Source of the DNA: an uncultured bacterium
GTDB lineage: Bacteria > Cyanobacteriota > Vampirovibrionia > Gastranaerophilales > Gastranaerophilaceae
NCBI GenBank assembly: GCA_902774905.1
Contig: CACYKF010000010.1
Coordinates: 1 to 64,000 of the forward strand
Direction of reading: 5' to 3'
Length of the DNA: 64,000 nt
Below are positions 7,570 through 16,467 of this stretch, in pieces; position 1 is the first letter of the stretch, and every line of letters starts with the position of its first letter. The notes under the pieces are model-generated. The model made no database searches and was not told the DNA's origin. It was given only the letters and a program-made list of their open reading frames with translations. The position numbers were made by a program, and so were the translations under genes.

Positions 7570-8619
7570 CTATTCAACGGTCGGTAAAGACATACTCTTT
7601 TCAAGATGTAATACATCAATTATAGAATTTAGTTTTGTAAATACTTCTTTAAATTGAGGAATAGAAAGACTTTGTTTCCCATCACTTAACGCTTGTGCAG
7701 GATTATGATGAACTTCAACCATCACACCGTCCGCTCCTGCGACCAAACCTGCTTTTGCCATAGGTTCAATCAGATATCTTTGACCTGTACCATGACTCGG
7801 GTCTACAATAACAGGCAAATGTGAATATTTTTTGATAACAGGAATGGCAGATATATCAAGAACATTTCTTGTATAAGAACTGTCAAAACCTTTTATTCCT
7901 CTTTCACAAAGAATAACTTTTTCATTTCCGTTATACATAATATGCTCTGCCGCAAGCAAAAATTCTTTTATTGTACTTGCTGGACCTCTTTTGAGAACAA
8001 CAGGCTTTGAACATTTTCCGACAGATTTTAAAAGTCTGAAATTTTGCATATTTCTTGCGCCGATTTGAATAACATCAGCATACTCACAAACCAAATCCAA
8101 ATCGCTTGAATCCATAAGTTCTGTTACAACCAAAAGTCCTGTTTCTTCTTTTGCTTTTGCAAGATATTTTAGTGCTTTTTCTCCCAAACCGTCAAAATCG
8201 TAAGGTGAAGTGCGGGGTTTGAAGGCTCCCCCTCTTAAAAACTGACAACCCATTTCTTTTGCTGCAAGTGCAACCTGCAAAAGTCCTTCATAATCATCTT
8301 CTACAGAACAAGGCCCAACCATGAAAACAGGTCTGTTTGCTCCGCCGATTTTTACCCCGTTATCAAATTCAATTACTGTATCTTCGGGCTTTCTGTCACG
8401 AGATGCCATTCTGTAAGGTTCTCTGATAAGTTTTACATGGCTTACCCCTTCCATAGCATCAAGTCTGTCAGGAGAAAGGCTTGTCTTATCCCCCAATGCG
8501 TCAATTACTGTATGAACTGCACCCTCATGCAAAATCGCACGAAAACCATGTTCTTTTAATATATTCATTACGGCTTGAATATTATCCTGTGTAGCCGTTT
8601 TTTCCATTATTATAATCAT
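7570..8619 (-). CDS. aroF: 3-deoxy-7-phosphoheptulonate synthase (DAHP synthase)
   Basis: This enzyme joins phosphoenolpyruvate and erythrose 4-phosphate in the first step of aromatic amino acid synthesis. The 349-residue form has an N-terminal ferredoxin-like regulatory domain (about 1-70), followed by the TIM barrel. Visible motifs are GPCSVE, GGAFKPRTSPYDFDGLG, ELMD, IQIGARNMQNF, LKRG and the metal-binding DPSHGTG near the end. This is the class I-beta arrangement known from Thermotoga-type enzymes, where the extra domain gives feedback control. AAGGA lies before the ATG at 8619. tyrA nearby belongs to the same pathway. Confidence 0.95.
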   Translation of the reverse strand: MIIIMEKTATQDNIQAVMNILKEHGFRAILHEGAVHTVIDALGDKTSLSPDRLDAMEGVSHVKLIREPYRMASRDRKPEDTVIEFDNGVKIGGANRPVFMVGPCSVEDDYEGLLQVALAAKEMGCQFLRGGAFKPRTSPYDFDGLGEKALKYLAKAKEETGLLVVTELMDSSDLDLVCEYADVIQIGARNMQNFRLLKSVGKCSKPVVLKRGPASTIKEFLLAAEHIMYNGNEKVILCERGIKGFDSSYTRNVLDISAIPVIKKYSHLPVIVDPSHGTGQRYLIEPMAKAGLVAGADGVMVEVHHNPAQALSDGKQSLSIPQFKEVFTKLNSIIDVLHLEKSMSLPTVE

Positions 8620-8658
8620 ATTTTATGCTTCCTTGTTTCTATTCCTTTGCTAATTATA

Positions 8659-9309
8659 TTACAAGTATCCGAAAATTTCATCAGGTTTTGATATTAGGAT
8701 TTTTGCTCCGTTATTGAGCAAAAATTCTTTATCTTTAAATCCCCACAAGACGCTTATACAATCCATATCCGCATTTTTTGCGGTTTGAATATCCACTTCT
8801 GAATCTCCAACATAAATTGCTTCATCAGAAGATAAGTTAAATTTTTCTAAAACCTTTAATACAGTATCGGGAGCAGGCTTTTTTCTTATCCCGAATTGTT
8901 CATTTTCACCTGCGCAAAAATCAATTAAACCGTCAAAATACTTATTACATAAGACTTTTACTGCATCATTAAATTTATTTGATACTACAGCAGTTTTAAT
9001 CCCCATTGACTTCAATTTGTCAAGCATTTGAGATATTCCATCATAACCCGTCGTTTTATTAAACATATTTTTCTTATAATGCTTTTTAAAAAGAGCAAGG
9101 CAATTTTCAAAATATGGATTATTTAAACCTTCAGGAATCGCCCGTTCAATAAGTTTTGCGACCCCATTGCCGACAAATTGTCTGATTTCGTCAATTGTTT
9201 TTGGAGGGAATTTATAATATTCAAGAGCAAAATTTGTACTGTCAGTCAAATCATCGAGTGTGTTTAATAAAGTCCCGTCCAAATCAAAAATAACCGCTTT
9301 TTTATTCAT
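8659..9309 (-). CDS. HAD-family phosphatase, phosphoglycolate phosphatase type
   Basis: This 216-residue HAD hydrolase has motif I DLDGTLLNT (nucleophile Asp and acid/base Asp) at residues 8-16, motif II VVSNKF, the motif III lysine in the KKPAPDTV region and motif IV YVGDSEVDIQTA. The helical cap lies between motifs I and II, as in Gph and PpaX. The start at 9309 is favoured over 9327 because TATAAT (9316-9321) lies exactly 6 nt upstream and gives a leaderless start. It likely dephosphorylates a small sugar phosphate such as 2-phosphoglycolate. Substrate is not determined by sequence alone. Confidence 0.88.
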   Translation of the reverse strand: MNKKAVIFDLDGTLLNTLDDLTDSTNFALEYYKFPPKTIDEIRQFVGNGVAKLIERAIPEGLNNPYFENCLALFKKHYKKNMFNKTTGYDGISQMLDKLKSMGIKTAVVSNKFNDAVKVLCNKYFDGLIDFCAGENEQFGIRKKPAPDTVLKVLEKFNLSSDEAIYVGDSEVDIQTAKNADMDCISVLWGFKDKEFLLNNGAKILISKPDEIFGYL

Positions 9310-9370
9310 AAAAATATTATACAACAACTTATTTTTATGATAAATTGTATATTAATACGGAGAGAAAATT

Positions 9371-9808
9371 ATGGATAGAACACCTGTTGAAACGATAAAC
9401 AAAGGCAAAAGAAATTTTATAATAATAGTTATTTCTGTTTTTCTTTTTATCGGGATAACAGTCGGTTTGTTTACCAATTACAAAGAAGAAACGCTCGTTT
9501 GTAATAAAAGTGAAGATAATTGTTATGTTGAAAAAACAAACATGTTAAATTCCAAAAAGCGAGAGGATTTAATTGCAATTTCAAATATTCAGTATGTGAC
9601 ATTTATTCCTAATACTGTTTCAGGGAATATGTATGCAAAAGGTTACACTTCATATTATCTTTCTTTTTACAGCAAGCAAAAAGAAAATATAAAAATCTTT
9701 TCGACTGAATATTATGAAAAAGAGCAGGTAAAAGAAGTTATAAGCGACCTGCAAAGTCAGTTAAAAGACCCTAAAGCAAAAATTATTAAGATTACTCAAA
9801 GATTATAA
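9371..9808 (+). CDS. membrane-anchored hypothetical protein
   Basis: This 145-residue protein has a short positively charged N-terminus, one transmembrane helix (about 14-34) and a ~105-residue globular domain outside. A GGAGAG ribosome-binding site precedes the ATG. The two cysteines at about 44 and 51 could form a disulfide. The 3' end overlaps the convergent tyrA gene by 6 nt. No catalytic motif is seen and I do not recognise the family. Confidence 0.65.
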   Translation: MDRTPVETINKGKRNFIIIVISVFLFIGITVGLFTNYKEETLVCNKSEDNCYVEKTNMLNSKKREDLIAISNIQYVTFIPNTVSGNMYAKGYTSYYLSFYSKQKENIKIFSTEYYEKEQVKEVISDLQSQLKDPKAKIIKITQRL

Positions 9809-10555
9809 AAACATTTGCTTTCTTTTGTTTTTAATTTGTTCGATTTGATTTAAATAATCATTTTGAGTAAGTTCGCCTATTGATTTATACAAATTCAGTA
9901 TTGCTTGTTCAATGTTGTCAGAGTTCATAGTAATCATATCGTTTGCCATTTCGGTATTTGAAAGAGCAAGGCGTGTCATATCTCTAAACCCTGATGAAGC
10001 CATTTCAAGCGCAAGTTTATTATTCTGCGCAGTTTTAAAAATTGCCTGAGCAACAAGCATCGGCATATGAGAAATTAAAGCTGCCGCTTTATCATGTTCT
10101 TCCGGAGTTGCATAAACAGGTGTTGCCCCAAGTTGTTTAATTATTTTTATTAAAATATTATTATCATCTGTATTTTTTGTAATTACCCACTTTGCACCTT
10201 TAAATAACCCCTCAAAAGAGTTTTCAAACCCTTTATGCTCCGTTCCTGCCATTGGATGAGAAGGAATAAAATTGTATGAATACTGTTTTTGACTGACAAA
10301 TCGTTTGAGTGAGCAGACATCAGTTACAACTGTAGTATTTGGCAGAAAATTTTCAAGTTCATCAAGTACCACAAGAGTTTTATTCATAGGAGAACATACA
10401 AAAATCAAATCTCTGTCCTTTAATACATCATAAGTTTTATAGATATTTTTACCATTCTGCGATTTTGAAACCGCAACTACATCATAATTAAGACGAATTA
10501 AGTCTTTAAATATCGAACCGCCGATTAAACCCAAACCTATAACACCGATTTTCAT
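9803..10555 (-). CDS. tyrA: prephenate/arogenate dehydrogenase
   Basis: This enzyme oxidises prephenate (or arogenate) with NAD(P) on the way to tyrosine. The Rossmann motif GLGLIGGS is at residues 6-13. The conserved SHPMAGTEHKGF (substrate and catalytic region) is present, as is the helical C-terminal dimer domain with HMPMLVAQA. The length of 250 residues is short because no regulatory ACT domain is attached. The start at 10555 is chosen because AAAGGAG sits directly upstream, whereas the longer ATG at 10585 has none. It is divergent from proB across a 59-nt intergenic region. Confidence 0.93.
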   Translation of the reverse strand: MKIGVIGLGLIGGSIFKDLIRLNYDVVAVSKSQNGKNIYKTYDVLKDRDLIFVCSPMNKTLVVLDELENFLPNTTVVTDVCSLKRFVSQKQYSYNFIPSHPMAGTEHKGFENSFEGLFKGAKWVITKNTDDNNILIKIIKQLGATPVYATPEEHDKAAALISHMPMLVAQAIFKTAQNNKLALEMASSGFRDMTRLALSNTEMANDMITMNSDNIEQAILNLYKSIGELTQNDYLNQIEQIKNKRKQMFL

Positions 10556-10614
10556 ATTTTCTCCTTTATTTTGTAATATTAACATATTTTTGAAAATTAT
10601 GTTAATATTAATCT

Positions 10615-11763
10615 ATGGACAGAAAAGAATTTATAAACGCAAAAAGAATAGTAATTAAACTTGGTACAAATATTTTGAGAAATGATGAAGGTTTTATTTC
10701 TCTGCCGAGAGTTTATACATTTATTGAAGATATTGCAAATCTTGTCAAATCAGGGAAAGAAGTCATTATTGTAACCTCAGGTGCAGTCGGAATGGGCAAA
10801 AAACGATTAAATTTGTCCGATACAAAAGGTATTGCACTAAAACAGGCTTGCGCCGCTATCGGTCAATGCAAGTTGATGTCAGTGTATGAAAACGGTTTTG
10901 ATACTTACGGTTTAACTGCCGCTCAAATTCTTTTAACAGAAGACGATTTTTCGATAAGGGAAAGATATTTGAGTCTGAGAACAACATTTAATAAACTTCT
11001 TGAACTTGGCGCAATACCGATTGTCAATCAAAACGATACCGTTTCAACAATTGAACTCATCGCAAGAGCGCCAGAGGTTGAAATGCAGGTAAATTTCTCC
11101 GATAACGATAAACTTTCCGCCCTTGTTGCAAGCGAACTTGATGCGGATTTGCTCATAATTTTGTCTGATGTAAACGGTCTTTATGATTCAAACCCAAAAA
11201 ATAGCCCTGATGCAAAGTTGATTAAAGAGGTTGAAGAAGTTAATGACGAAATAATTGCGTTGGCTTCAGGTGTTTCCGATGGCGGGCGTGGAGGTATGGA
11301 ATCAAAACTGTTGTCAGCCCGAATGGTAACAAGGTTTGGCGGAAAAGTATTGATTGCAAACGGTAAAGAGCCGTTTATAATCAAGAAAATTTTTGAAGGT
11401 CAGGATTTTGGTACAATGTTTTTACCGTCTGATGAAAATCTGTCTGACAAAAAACGCTGGATAGGTTATGCAACAAACATTATCGGCAAAATTACCGTTA
11501 ATAACGGGGCAAAAAATGCGCTTATTCAGGATGAAAAAAGCCTTTTGCCTATCGGTGTTGTTGATGTAAAAAACGATTTTAGAAAAGGCGATGTAATATC
11601 CATTCTTGATGAACAGGAAAATGAATTTGCAAGAGGAATTGTTAATTACGATTCGGATGCTTGCAGAAAAGTTATCGGTTGTCATTCCGACAGTATTGTT
11701 GAAATTCTTGGTTTCAAAAACTATGACGCAATCATAACAAGAGATAATATAACAATTTTATGA
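10615..11763 (+). CDS. proB: glutamate 5-kinase
   Basis: This kinase phosphorylates glutamate for proline synthesis. The amino acid kinase domain (about 1-255) shows VIKLGTNIL, VTSGAVGMG, NQNDTVS and GRGGMESKLLSAR. A C-terminal PUA domain (about 280-370) is present, as in long bacterial ProB. The 382-residue length is normal. There is no Shine-Dalgarno; a TAATAT hexamer (10603-10608) lies 6 nt before the ATG. proA follows 80 nt downstream, separated by a small GC hairpin. Confidence 0.96.
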   Translation: MDRKEFINAKRIVIKLGTNILRNDEGFISLPRVYTFIEDIANLVKSGKEVIIVTSGAVGMGKKRLNLSDTKGIALKQACAAIGQCKLMSVYENGFDTYGLTAAQILLTEDDFSIRERYLSLRTTFNKLLELGAIPIVNQNDTVSTIELIARAPEVEMQVNFSDNDKLSALVASELDADLLIILSDVNGLYDSNPKNSPDAKLIKEVEEVNDEIIALASGVSDGGRGGMESKLLSARMVTRFGGKVLIANGKEPFIIKKIFEGQDFGTMFLPSDENLSDKKRWIGYATNIIGKITVNNGAKNALIQDEKSLLPIGVVDVKNDFRKGDVISILDEQENEFARGIVNYDSDACRKVIGCHSDSIVEILGFKNYDAIITRDNITIL

Positions 11764-11766
11764 CAA

Positions 11767-11793
11767 TCTCCCCTACGGGGAGAAAAATTTTTC
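11767..11793 (+). terminator. possible weak terminator or stem between proB and proA
   Basis: TCTCCCC (11767-11773) pairs with GGGGAGA (11777-11783) around a 3-nt TAC loop, and AAAAATTTTTC follows. The U-run is only five long, so it may act as partial attenuation or as an mRNA-protecting stem in a proB-proA transcript. Confidence 0.45.
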
Positions 11794-11843
11794 TTAATGA
11801 ACGATTGTGAATTTAGAAAAATAAGAGAGGGTAATATAAATTT

Positions 11844-13094
11844 ATGGATTTTATTCAAATCGCAAAAAACGCAAAAGAAGCATCATTAAAAATTGCAGGT
11901 GCAGATGTTGAAATAAAAAACAATGCTTTGAATATGATTGCTGTAGCCTTAGAAACTCATAAAGAAGAAATTTTTGCTGCTAATAAACAGGATTTAGAAA
12001 ATGCGCAAAGTCTTGTAAATGAAGGCAAACTTTCAAAATCAACCTTCAATCGTCTAAAACTTGACGAAAACAAAATGAGGGATATGATTCAGGGGGTTCG
12101 TGATATTTCACTTCTTGATAATCCTGTCGGTAAAATTTTACTAAAACGCGAACTTGATAAAGATTTGATTTTAGAAAAAGTATCTTGCCCTATCGGTGTT
12201 TTGGGAATAATTTTTGAAGCAAGACCTGATGTCATCACGCAGATTTCCGCTCTTGCGATAAAATCTTCAAATGCCGTCATTTTAAAAGGCGGAAAAGAAT
12301 CGATTAATACAAACAAAAAAATTATGGAAATAATGAACAACGCATTAGCACAGGTTTCAGGATTTCCTGATAATGTAATTCAGCAGGTTTTTACGCATGA
12401 AGATATTTCGCAGATGCTAAAATGTGATGAATATATAAATCTGATTATCCCAAGAGGGGGTAATAAACTTGTTCAATACATAAAAGAAAATACAAAAATT
12501 CCTGTTTTGGGACACGCAAGCGGAATTTGTCATATTTTTGTTGACGAAAATGCTAATATTGACGATGCAATAAGGGTAGTTGTTGATGCTAAAACGCAAT
12601 ATCCAAGCGCATGCAACGCGGTAGAAACGCTTTTGATACACAAAGATTTTGCCCAAAAAGACGAACTGTTAGCCGCACTTCAACTTGAAGAAATAAAACT
12701 TGAAATGAATCCGGAAAGTTGGGATATTGAATACGGGGATAAGATTTTATCCGTTAAATTTGTCGATAATATTGAACAAGCGATAGCGCACATCAACAAA
12801 TACGGTTCAGGGCATACAGATAGTATAATTACAAATAATTTGAATAATGCTGAAAAATTTATGAATGAGGTTGACAGTGCAGGAGTATATCATAATGCTT
12901 CCACCCGTTTTGCTGATGGCTTTCGCTATGGTTTTGGGGCAGAGGTCGGAATTTCCACAAACAAAACACACGCAAGAGGCCCTGTAGGATTAGAGGGTTT
13001 AACAATATACAAATACAAACTACACGGCAATGGGCAAATCGTTGACGATTACGCAAAAGGTTTAAAACAATTCCATCACAGGGATATTTTATAA
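11844..13094 (+). CDS. proA: glutamate-5-semialdehyde dehydrogenase (gamma-glutamyl phosphate reductase)
   Basis: This enzyme reduces gamma-glutamyl phosphate with NADPH in the second step of proline synthesis. It has the normal length of 416 residues. The aldehyde dehydrogenase fold shows CPIGVLGIIFEARPD, LKGGKES, IPRGG and the catalytic cysteine in YPSACNAVETLL, and it ends with ASTRFADGFRYGFGAEVGIST and GPVGLEGLTIYKY. GAGGG lies 12 nt before the ATG, which is far; a TAATAT lies 6 nt before it. Next to proB, it completes the pathway up to spontaneous cyclisation. Confidence 0.96.
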   Translation: MDFIQIAKNAKEASLKIAGADVEIKNNALNMIAVALETHKEEIFAANKQDLENAQSLVNEGKLSKSTFNRLKLDENKMRDMIQGVRDISLLDNPVGKILLKRELDKDLILEKVSCPIGVLGIIFEARPDVITQISALAIKSSNAVILKGGKESINTNKKIMEIMNNALAQVSGFPDNVIQQVFTHEDISQMLKCDEYINLIIPRGGNKLVQYIKENTKIPVLGHASGICHIFVDENANIDDAIRVVVDAKTQYPSACNAVETLLIHKDFAQKDELLAALQLEEIKLEMNPESWDIEYGDKILSVKFVDNIEQAIAHINKYGSGHTDSIITNNLNNAEKFMNEVDSAGVYHNASTRFADGFRYGFGAEVGISTNKTHARGPVGLEGLTIYKYKLHGNGQIVDDYAKGLKQFHHRDIL

Positions 13095-13120
13095 TCGAAT
13101 GCATTTCGGCTAATGCTTTT

Positions 13121-13781
13121 GAGTGAATGGTAAATAGTGAATTGTGAATAGTCCTTTACGGATTTATGAGTAGTAATCATTAATGCAGGGCTTTCAGCCA
13201 AACATTAAGATTGTTGGGGTAGAAACCCCAACTTACAAATTGGGGTAGAAACCCCAACTTACAAATTTGAGTGAATGGTAAATGGTGAATTGTGAATAGT
13301 TCTTTACGGATTTATGAATAGTAATCAGTAAGTTGGGCTTTCAGCCCAACATTATAATTGTTGGAGTAAAAAACCCAACTTACAAATTTGAGTGAATGGT
13401 GAGTGGTGAATTGTGAATAGTCCTTTACGGATTTATGAATAGTAATCAGTAAGTTTGGCTTTCAGCCCAACATTAAATTTGAGTGAATGGTGAGTGGTGA
13501 ATTGTGAATAGTCCTTTACGGATTTATGAGTAGTAATCAGTAAGTTGGGCTTTCAGCCCAACATTATAATTGTTGGGGTAGAAACCCCAACTTACAAATT
13601 GGGGTAGAAACCCCAACTTACAAATTTGAGTGAATAGTAAATAGTGAATTGTGAATAGTCCTTTGCAGATTTATGAGTAGTAATCAGTAAGTTGGGCTTT
13701 CAGCCCAACCTTCCTTATTGTTGGGGTAGAAACCCCAACTTACAAATTGGGGTAGAAACCCCAACTTACAAATTCCTATGC
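13121..13781. repeat. array of five hairpin-bearing direct repeats
   Basis: This gene-free stretch holds five copies of a unit that starts GAGTGAATGGT (at 13121, 13269, 13390, 13481 and 13628, the last as GAGTGAATAGT). Each unit continues through ATTGTGAATAGT and CCTTTACGGATTTATGA-like text to a hairpin TTGGGCTTTCAGCCCAA. Most units then carry zero to two copies of a second hairpin, TTGGGGTAGAAACCCCAA, spaced 26 nt apart. Unit length varies between 91 and about 150 nt according to the number of second hairpins. There are no unique spacers, so it is not a CRISPR array. A relic of the same motif is seen at 26925-26955. Confidence 0.85.
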
Positions 13782-13800
13782 CACAAACATTCTGATGCAG

Positions 13801-14037
13801 TTAGTCTGGCGATTTGAATAATTTATAAACTTCAATATTTAATATGTCCGCAATATCTATTAAAAACGGTAAACTTGGTTGCTTTTCACCTCTTTCAATG
13901 CAACCAATATAATTTCTTGCACTTTGTAATCTAAATGCAAGTTCTTCTTGAGATATACCTATAATTTTTCTTTGTTTTCTGATATTTAATCCAATAAGTT
14001 TATAAATATCTTGGTGTCTATTTTTATCTCTTGTCAT
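13801..14037 (-). CDS. XRE-family helix-turn-helix regulator
   Basis: This 78-residue protein is a compact lambda-repressor-type DNA-binding domain (residues 10-70). The second and third helices are seen in GISQEELAFRLQSARNYIG, and the typical tail ERGEKQPSLPFLIDIADIL follows. There is no extra sensor domain. It is divergently transcribed from a small HAD gene, with an inverted repeat between them, so it may control itself and that neighbour. Confidence 0.85.
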   Translation of the reverse strand: MTRDKNRHQDIYKLIGLNIRKQRKIIGISQEELAFRLQSARNYIGCIERGEKQPSLPFLIDIADILNIEVYKLFKSPD

Positions 14038-14041
14038 ACAA

Positions 14042-14098
14042 CCTATTGTGTGGTATATTTTAATAAGTTTCTACCACCTGTACGGTTGCATAATAGGG
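14042..14098. promoter_or_regulatory. candidate operator between XRE regulator and HAD gene
   Basis: GTGGTA (14050-14055) and TACCAC (14072-14077) form an inverted repeat with 16 nt between. An outer pair, CCTATT (14042) and AATAGG (near 14093), extends the symmetry. The position between divergent genes fits a repressor site for the neighbouring HTH protein. Confidence 0.4.
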
Positions 14099-14106
14099 GG
14101 ATAACT

Positions 14107-14445
14107 ATGACTAAATTTAAAAAGACAATATTAATTGACTTAGACGGGGTGCTTAATACTTATAATGGGGAATATGATGAGAATTTTATTCCGCCGATAA
14201 AAGATGGTGCAAAAGATTTTTTACAAAATTTATCAGCAAATTATAAAGTAAATATTTTTACTACGCGAAATTTGTTATTAACTTCAAAATGGCTTGATGA
14301 AAATGATTTGATTCAATTTATTGACGATATTACAAATATTAAAAAACCGAGTTATTTAATAATTGATGACAGATGTATTAATTTTGGCGGAAATTATGAT
14401 GATTTAATTGATAAAATAAACCATTTTGAGGTTTGGTATAAATGA
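14107..14445 (+). CDS. small HAD-like hydrolase (5'-nucleotidase NT5C type)
   Basis: This 112-residue minimal HAD protein has motif I LIDLDGVLNTY at about residues 8-18, motif II IFTTRN, and a late YLIIDDRCINFGG where the acidic motif IV would sit. Cap domains are absent, as in phage-borne and bacterial NT5C-like deoxynucleotidases. The start at 14107 follows a GGGGGA ribosome-binding site; an upstream in-frame start at 14011 overlaps the divergent regulator and is rejected. The stop is one base short of the convergent ccdA stop. The natural substrate is unknown. Confidence 0.75.
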   Translation: MTKFKKTILIDLDGVLNTYNGEYDENFIPPIKDGAKDFLQNLSANYKVNIFTTRNLLLTSKWLDENDLIQFIDDITNIKKPSYLIIDDRCINFGGNYDDLIDKINHFEVWYK

Positions 14446-14446
14446 T

Positions 14447-15145
14447 TTAGCCAATTACAACAGAAAATATTTTATAATACATAAACAATGCAACAAGTAT
14501 CAACAAAACACCACAAACTTTCATTATGATTTCTGATATTTGGTAGAATTTGTCACCTGAAGATTTGAGTTTGGAAGTTATAACCCCTGCGAGTATAAAA
14601 ATGATACCCTGACCGAGGGAGAATAAAAACAGCATCAGTATAGACTGACCAATATTTGCACCAACGGAGGCAAATGCCATTATACTTGCCAAAATCGGTG
14701 TCGAACAGGGTGTTCCGATTAATGCAAAAACCGCACCGAGTAAAACCGGATACAAAAAATCGTTGTTAAATTCGTTTTGGGGCATTTCTTTAATCAAAAC
14801 AGGCAACTGAATATCAAGCAACCCTGTAATATTCAAGCCCATAATCAAAATAACCGAAGCGGCAAAAAGCGCAAAATAAGGATTCCCTACAAAAATTTTA
14901 CCCGTTAAGGCACAAATTAAGCCGATAACCGAAAAAACAATGCTTGCCCCAAGCACGAAAAAAATCATTTGAACAAAAGTTTTTGACGGCTTAGTTTCCC
15001 CATATCCGCCTACATACCCGACAATTAATGGTAACATAGAAAGGGAACACGGCGACACAGAAGCGATTAAACCGCCCAAAAATGATGCCAAAAACATCAC
15101 ATAAATACTTGACGGATTTTGAAATATTAAAATCAATTCTTCCAT
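14447..15145 (-). CDS. ccdA: CcdA/DsbD-type thiol-disulfide membrane transporter
   Basis: This 232-residue protein has six predicted membrane helices and carries electrons across the inner membrane. Conserved cysteines sit in SPCSLSMLP (near residue 33) and GTPCSTPIL (near residue 146), the redox pair of the family. Its ATG overlaps the stop of the upstream thioredoxin-like gene (TAATG), so the two are translationally coupled. Together they probably keep periplasmic thiols reduced, for instance for cytochrome c maturation or protein repair. Confidence 0.92.
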   Translation of the reverse strand: MEELILIFQNPSSIYVMFLASFLGGLIASVSPCSLSMLPLIVGYVGGYGETKPSKTFVQMIFFVLGASIVFSVIGLICALTGKIFVGNPYFALFAASVILIMGLNITGLLDIQLPVLIKEMPQNEFNNDFLYPVLLGAVFALIGTPCSTPILASIMAFASVGANIGQSILMLFLFSLGQGIIFILAGVITSKLKSSGDKFYQISEIIMKVCGVLLILVALFMYYKIFSVVIG

Positions 15146-15531
15146 TATTTCAAACTTTCAATAACTTCAATGTATTCTGATTTTTCTGCCGCACCTTCAA
15201 ATCTTTTACACTCTTTTCCGTTTGAATCAAGCATTACAACTGTCGGAACAAGAGTAATATTATATTTTTTGATTAGTTTATTATTCATATCTTTTCTTGA
15301 ATCAACGATAATTTCGGTATAAGAAACTCTGTCTTTGTATTTTGGCAAAATATCTTTGAAAATTTTTTCAACTTCTTTACATTCAAGACACATTGAAGAT
15401 GAAAATTTTATAATTTGAGGCAAATTTGTATCTGCTATTGCAGTTGAATCTTTATTCCATGTCAAAGCCCAAAAAGCAAGCAACGGCAGAATTATTATTG
15501 CCAAAATTGTTACAATTGATTTTCTTGTCAT
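15145..15531 (-). CDS. membrane-anchored thioredoxin-like protein
   Basis: This 128-residue protein has an N-terminal membrane anchor or signal (residues 6-25), then a thioredoxin fold with the active site CLEC (near 48-51) and the cis-proline loop LVPTVV. A GAGGA ribosome-binding site precedes the ATG. It is coupled to the CcdA gene, which is the expected electron donor. The fold is placed outside the cytoplasm, where it likely reduces client disulfides. Confidence 0.9.
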   Translation of the reverse strand: MTRKSIVTILAIIILPLLAFWALTWNKDSTAIADTNLPQIIKFSSSMCLECKEVEKIFKDILPKYKDRVSYTEIIVDSRKDMNNKLIKKYNITLVPTVVMLDSNGKECKRFEGAAEKSEYIEVIESLK

Positions 15532-15609
15532 AATATCCTCTTTTCTTTTTAATTACACCATATTATTTAATTTTGGCATAATTTTTGCAATAAGTCACTC
15601 AGGCGAAAA

Positions 15610-16467
15610 CTATTCACCGAGTAAAATATTGTCAATAAGTCTTACTCCTCCGACTTTGCAGGCTATAAATACTCTTGTATTGTTATCTGCTTTTTTTACT
15701 TCTTCCAAATCCTCTTGATTCATAAATTCAAGATATTCAAGGTCGTGGTGTTCGTTTAAGAAATCATAAGCCGTTTCTTTTAACGCTTCAACATCTGTCA
15801 CACCGCTTTTATAGCAGGAATTTATGTTATTTAGAATTTTTGATAAAACAAGTGCTTCTTTTTTATCATCTTCAGATAAATATTTATTTCTTGAACTCAA
15901 CGCAAGCCCTGATTCTTCTCTGACAATAGGACAAGGTATAATTTCAACAGGAATATTCAAGTCTTTGACCATTTTTTTGATAATAATAAGTTGCTGTGCA
16001 TCTTTTTGACCAAAAAACGCATAGTCAGGCTGAACAATATTAAATAATTTATTTACAACTGTGCAAACTCCGTCAAAATGCCCGACTCTTGACTTTCCGC
16101 ATAATTTATTGACATAAAAAAACGGAGGGATAACATAGGTCAGAAAATCATTTGTTCTCATTTGTCCCTGACCGTACATTTCGTTCGGACTTGGCGCAAA
16201 AACAATATTTACACCTGCATCATCGCACATTTTATTATCAGCCTCAAGAGTTCTGGGGTATTTGTCTAAATCTTCCCCCGGACAAAACTGAATAGGATTA
16301 ACAAAGACCGAAACTACAACTCTGTCACATTTTTCAACTGCTTTTTTAATTAGGCTCAAATGACCGTTATGCAAAGCACCCATTGTAGGAACCAAACCGA
16401 CTACAAGCCCCTGTTTTTTCCATTCTTTAACCTGTGTTCTGACTTCTTCTATTGTATGTAATAACAT
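15610..16467 (-). CDS. panC: pantothenate synthetase
   Basis: This enzyme joins pantoate and beta-alanine with ATP in the last step of pantothenate synthesis. At 285 residues it has the usual length. The nucleotidyl-transferase HIGH motif is in PTMGALHNGH, followed by SVFVNPIQF, FFGQKDAQQL, the KMSKS-like SSRNKYLS and the C-terminal dimer region. Its ATG overlaps the panB stop (TAATG), so the two genes are translationally coupled. Confidence 0.97.
   Translation of the reverse strand: MLLHTIEEVRTQVKEWKKQGLVVGLVPTMGALHNGHLSLIKKAVEKCDRVVVSVFVNPIQFCPGEDLDKYPRTLEADNKMCDDAGVNIVFAPSPNEMYGQGQMRTNDFLTYVIPPFFYVNKLCGKSRVGHFDGVCTVVNKLFNIVQPDYAFFGQKDAQQLIIIKKMVKDLNIPVEIIPCPIVREESGLALSSRNKYLSEDDKKEALVLSKILNNINSCYKSGVTDVEALKETAYDFLNEHHDLEYLEFMNQEDLEEVKKADNNTRVFIACKVGGVRLIDNILLGE

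Noticed and set aside
13121-13781. CRISPR array
   Set aside because: The repeated units are similar throughout, with no unique spacers of constant size, and no cas gene is present.
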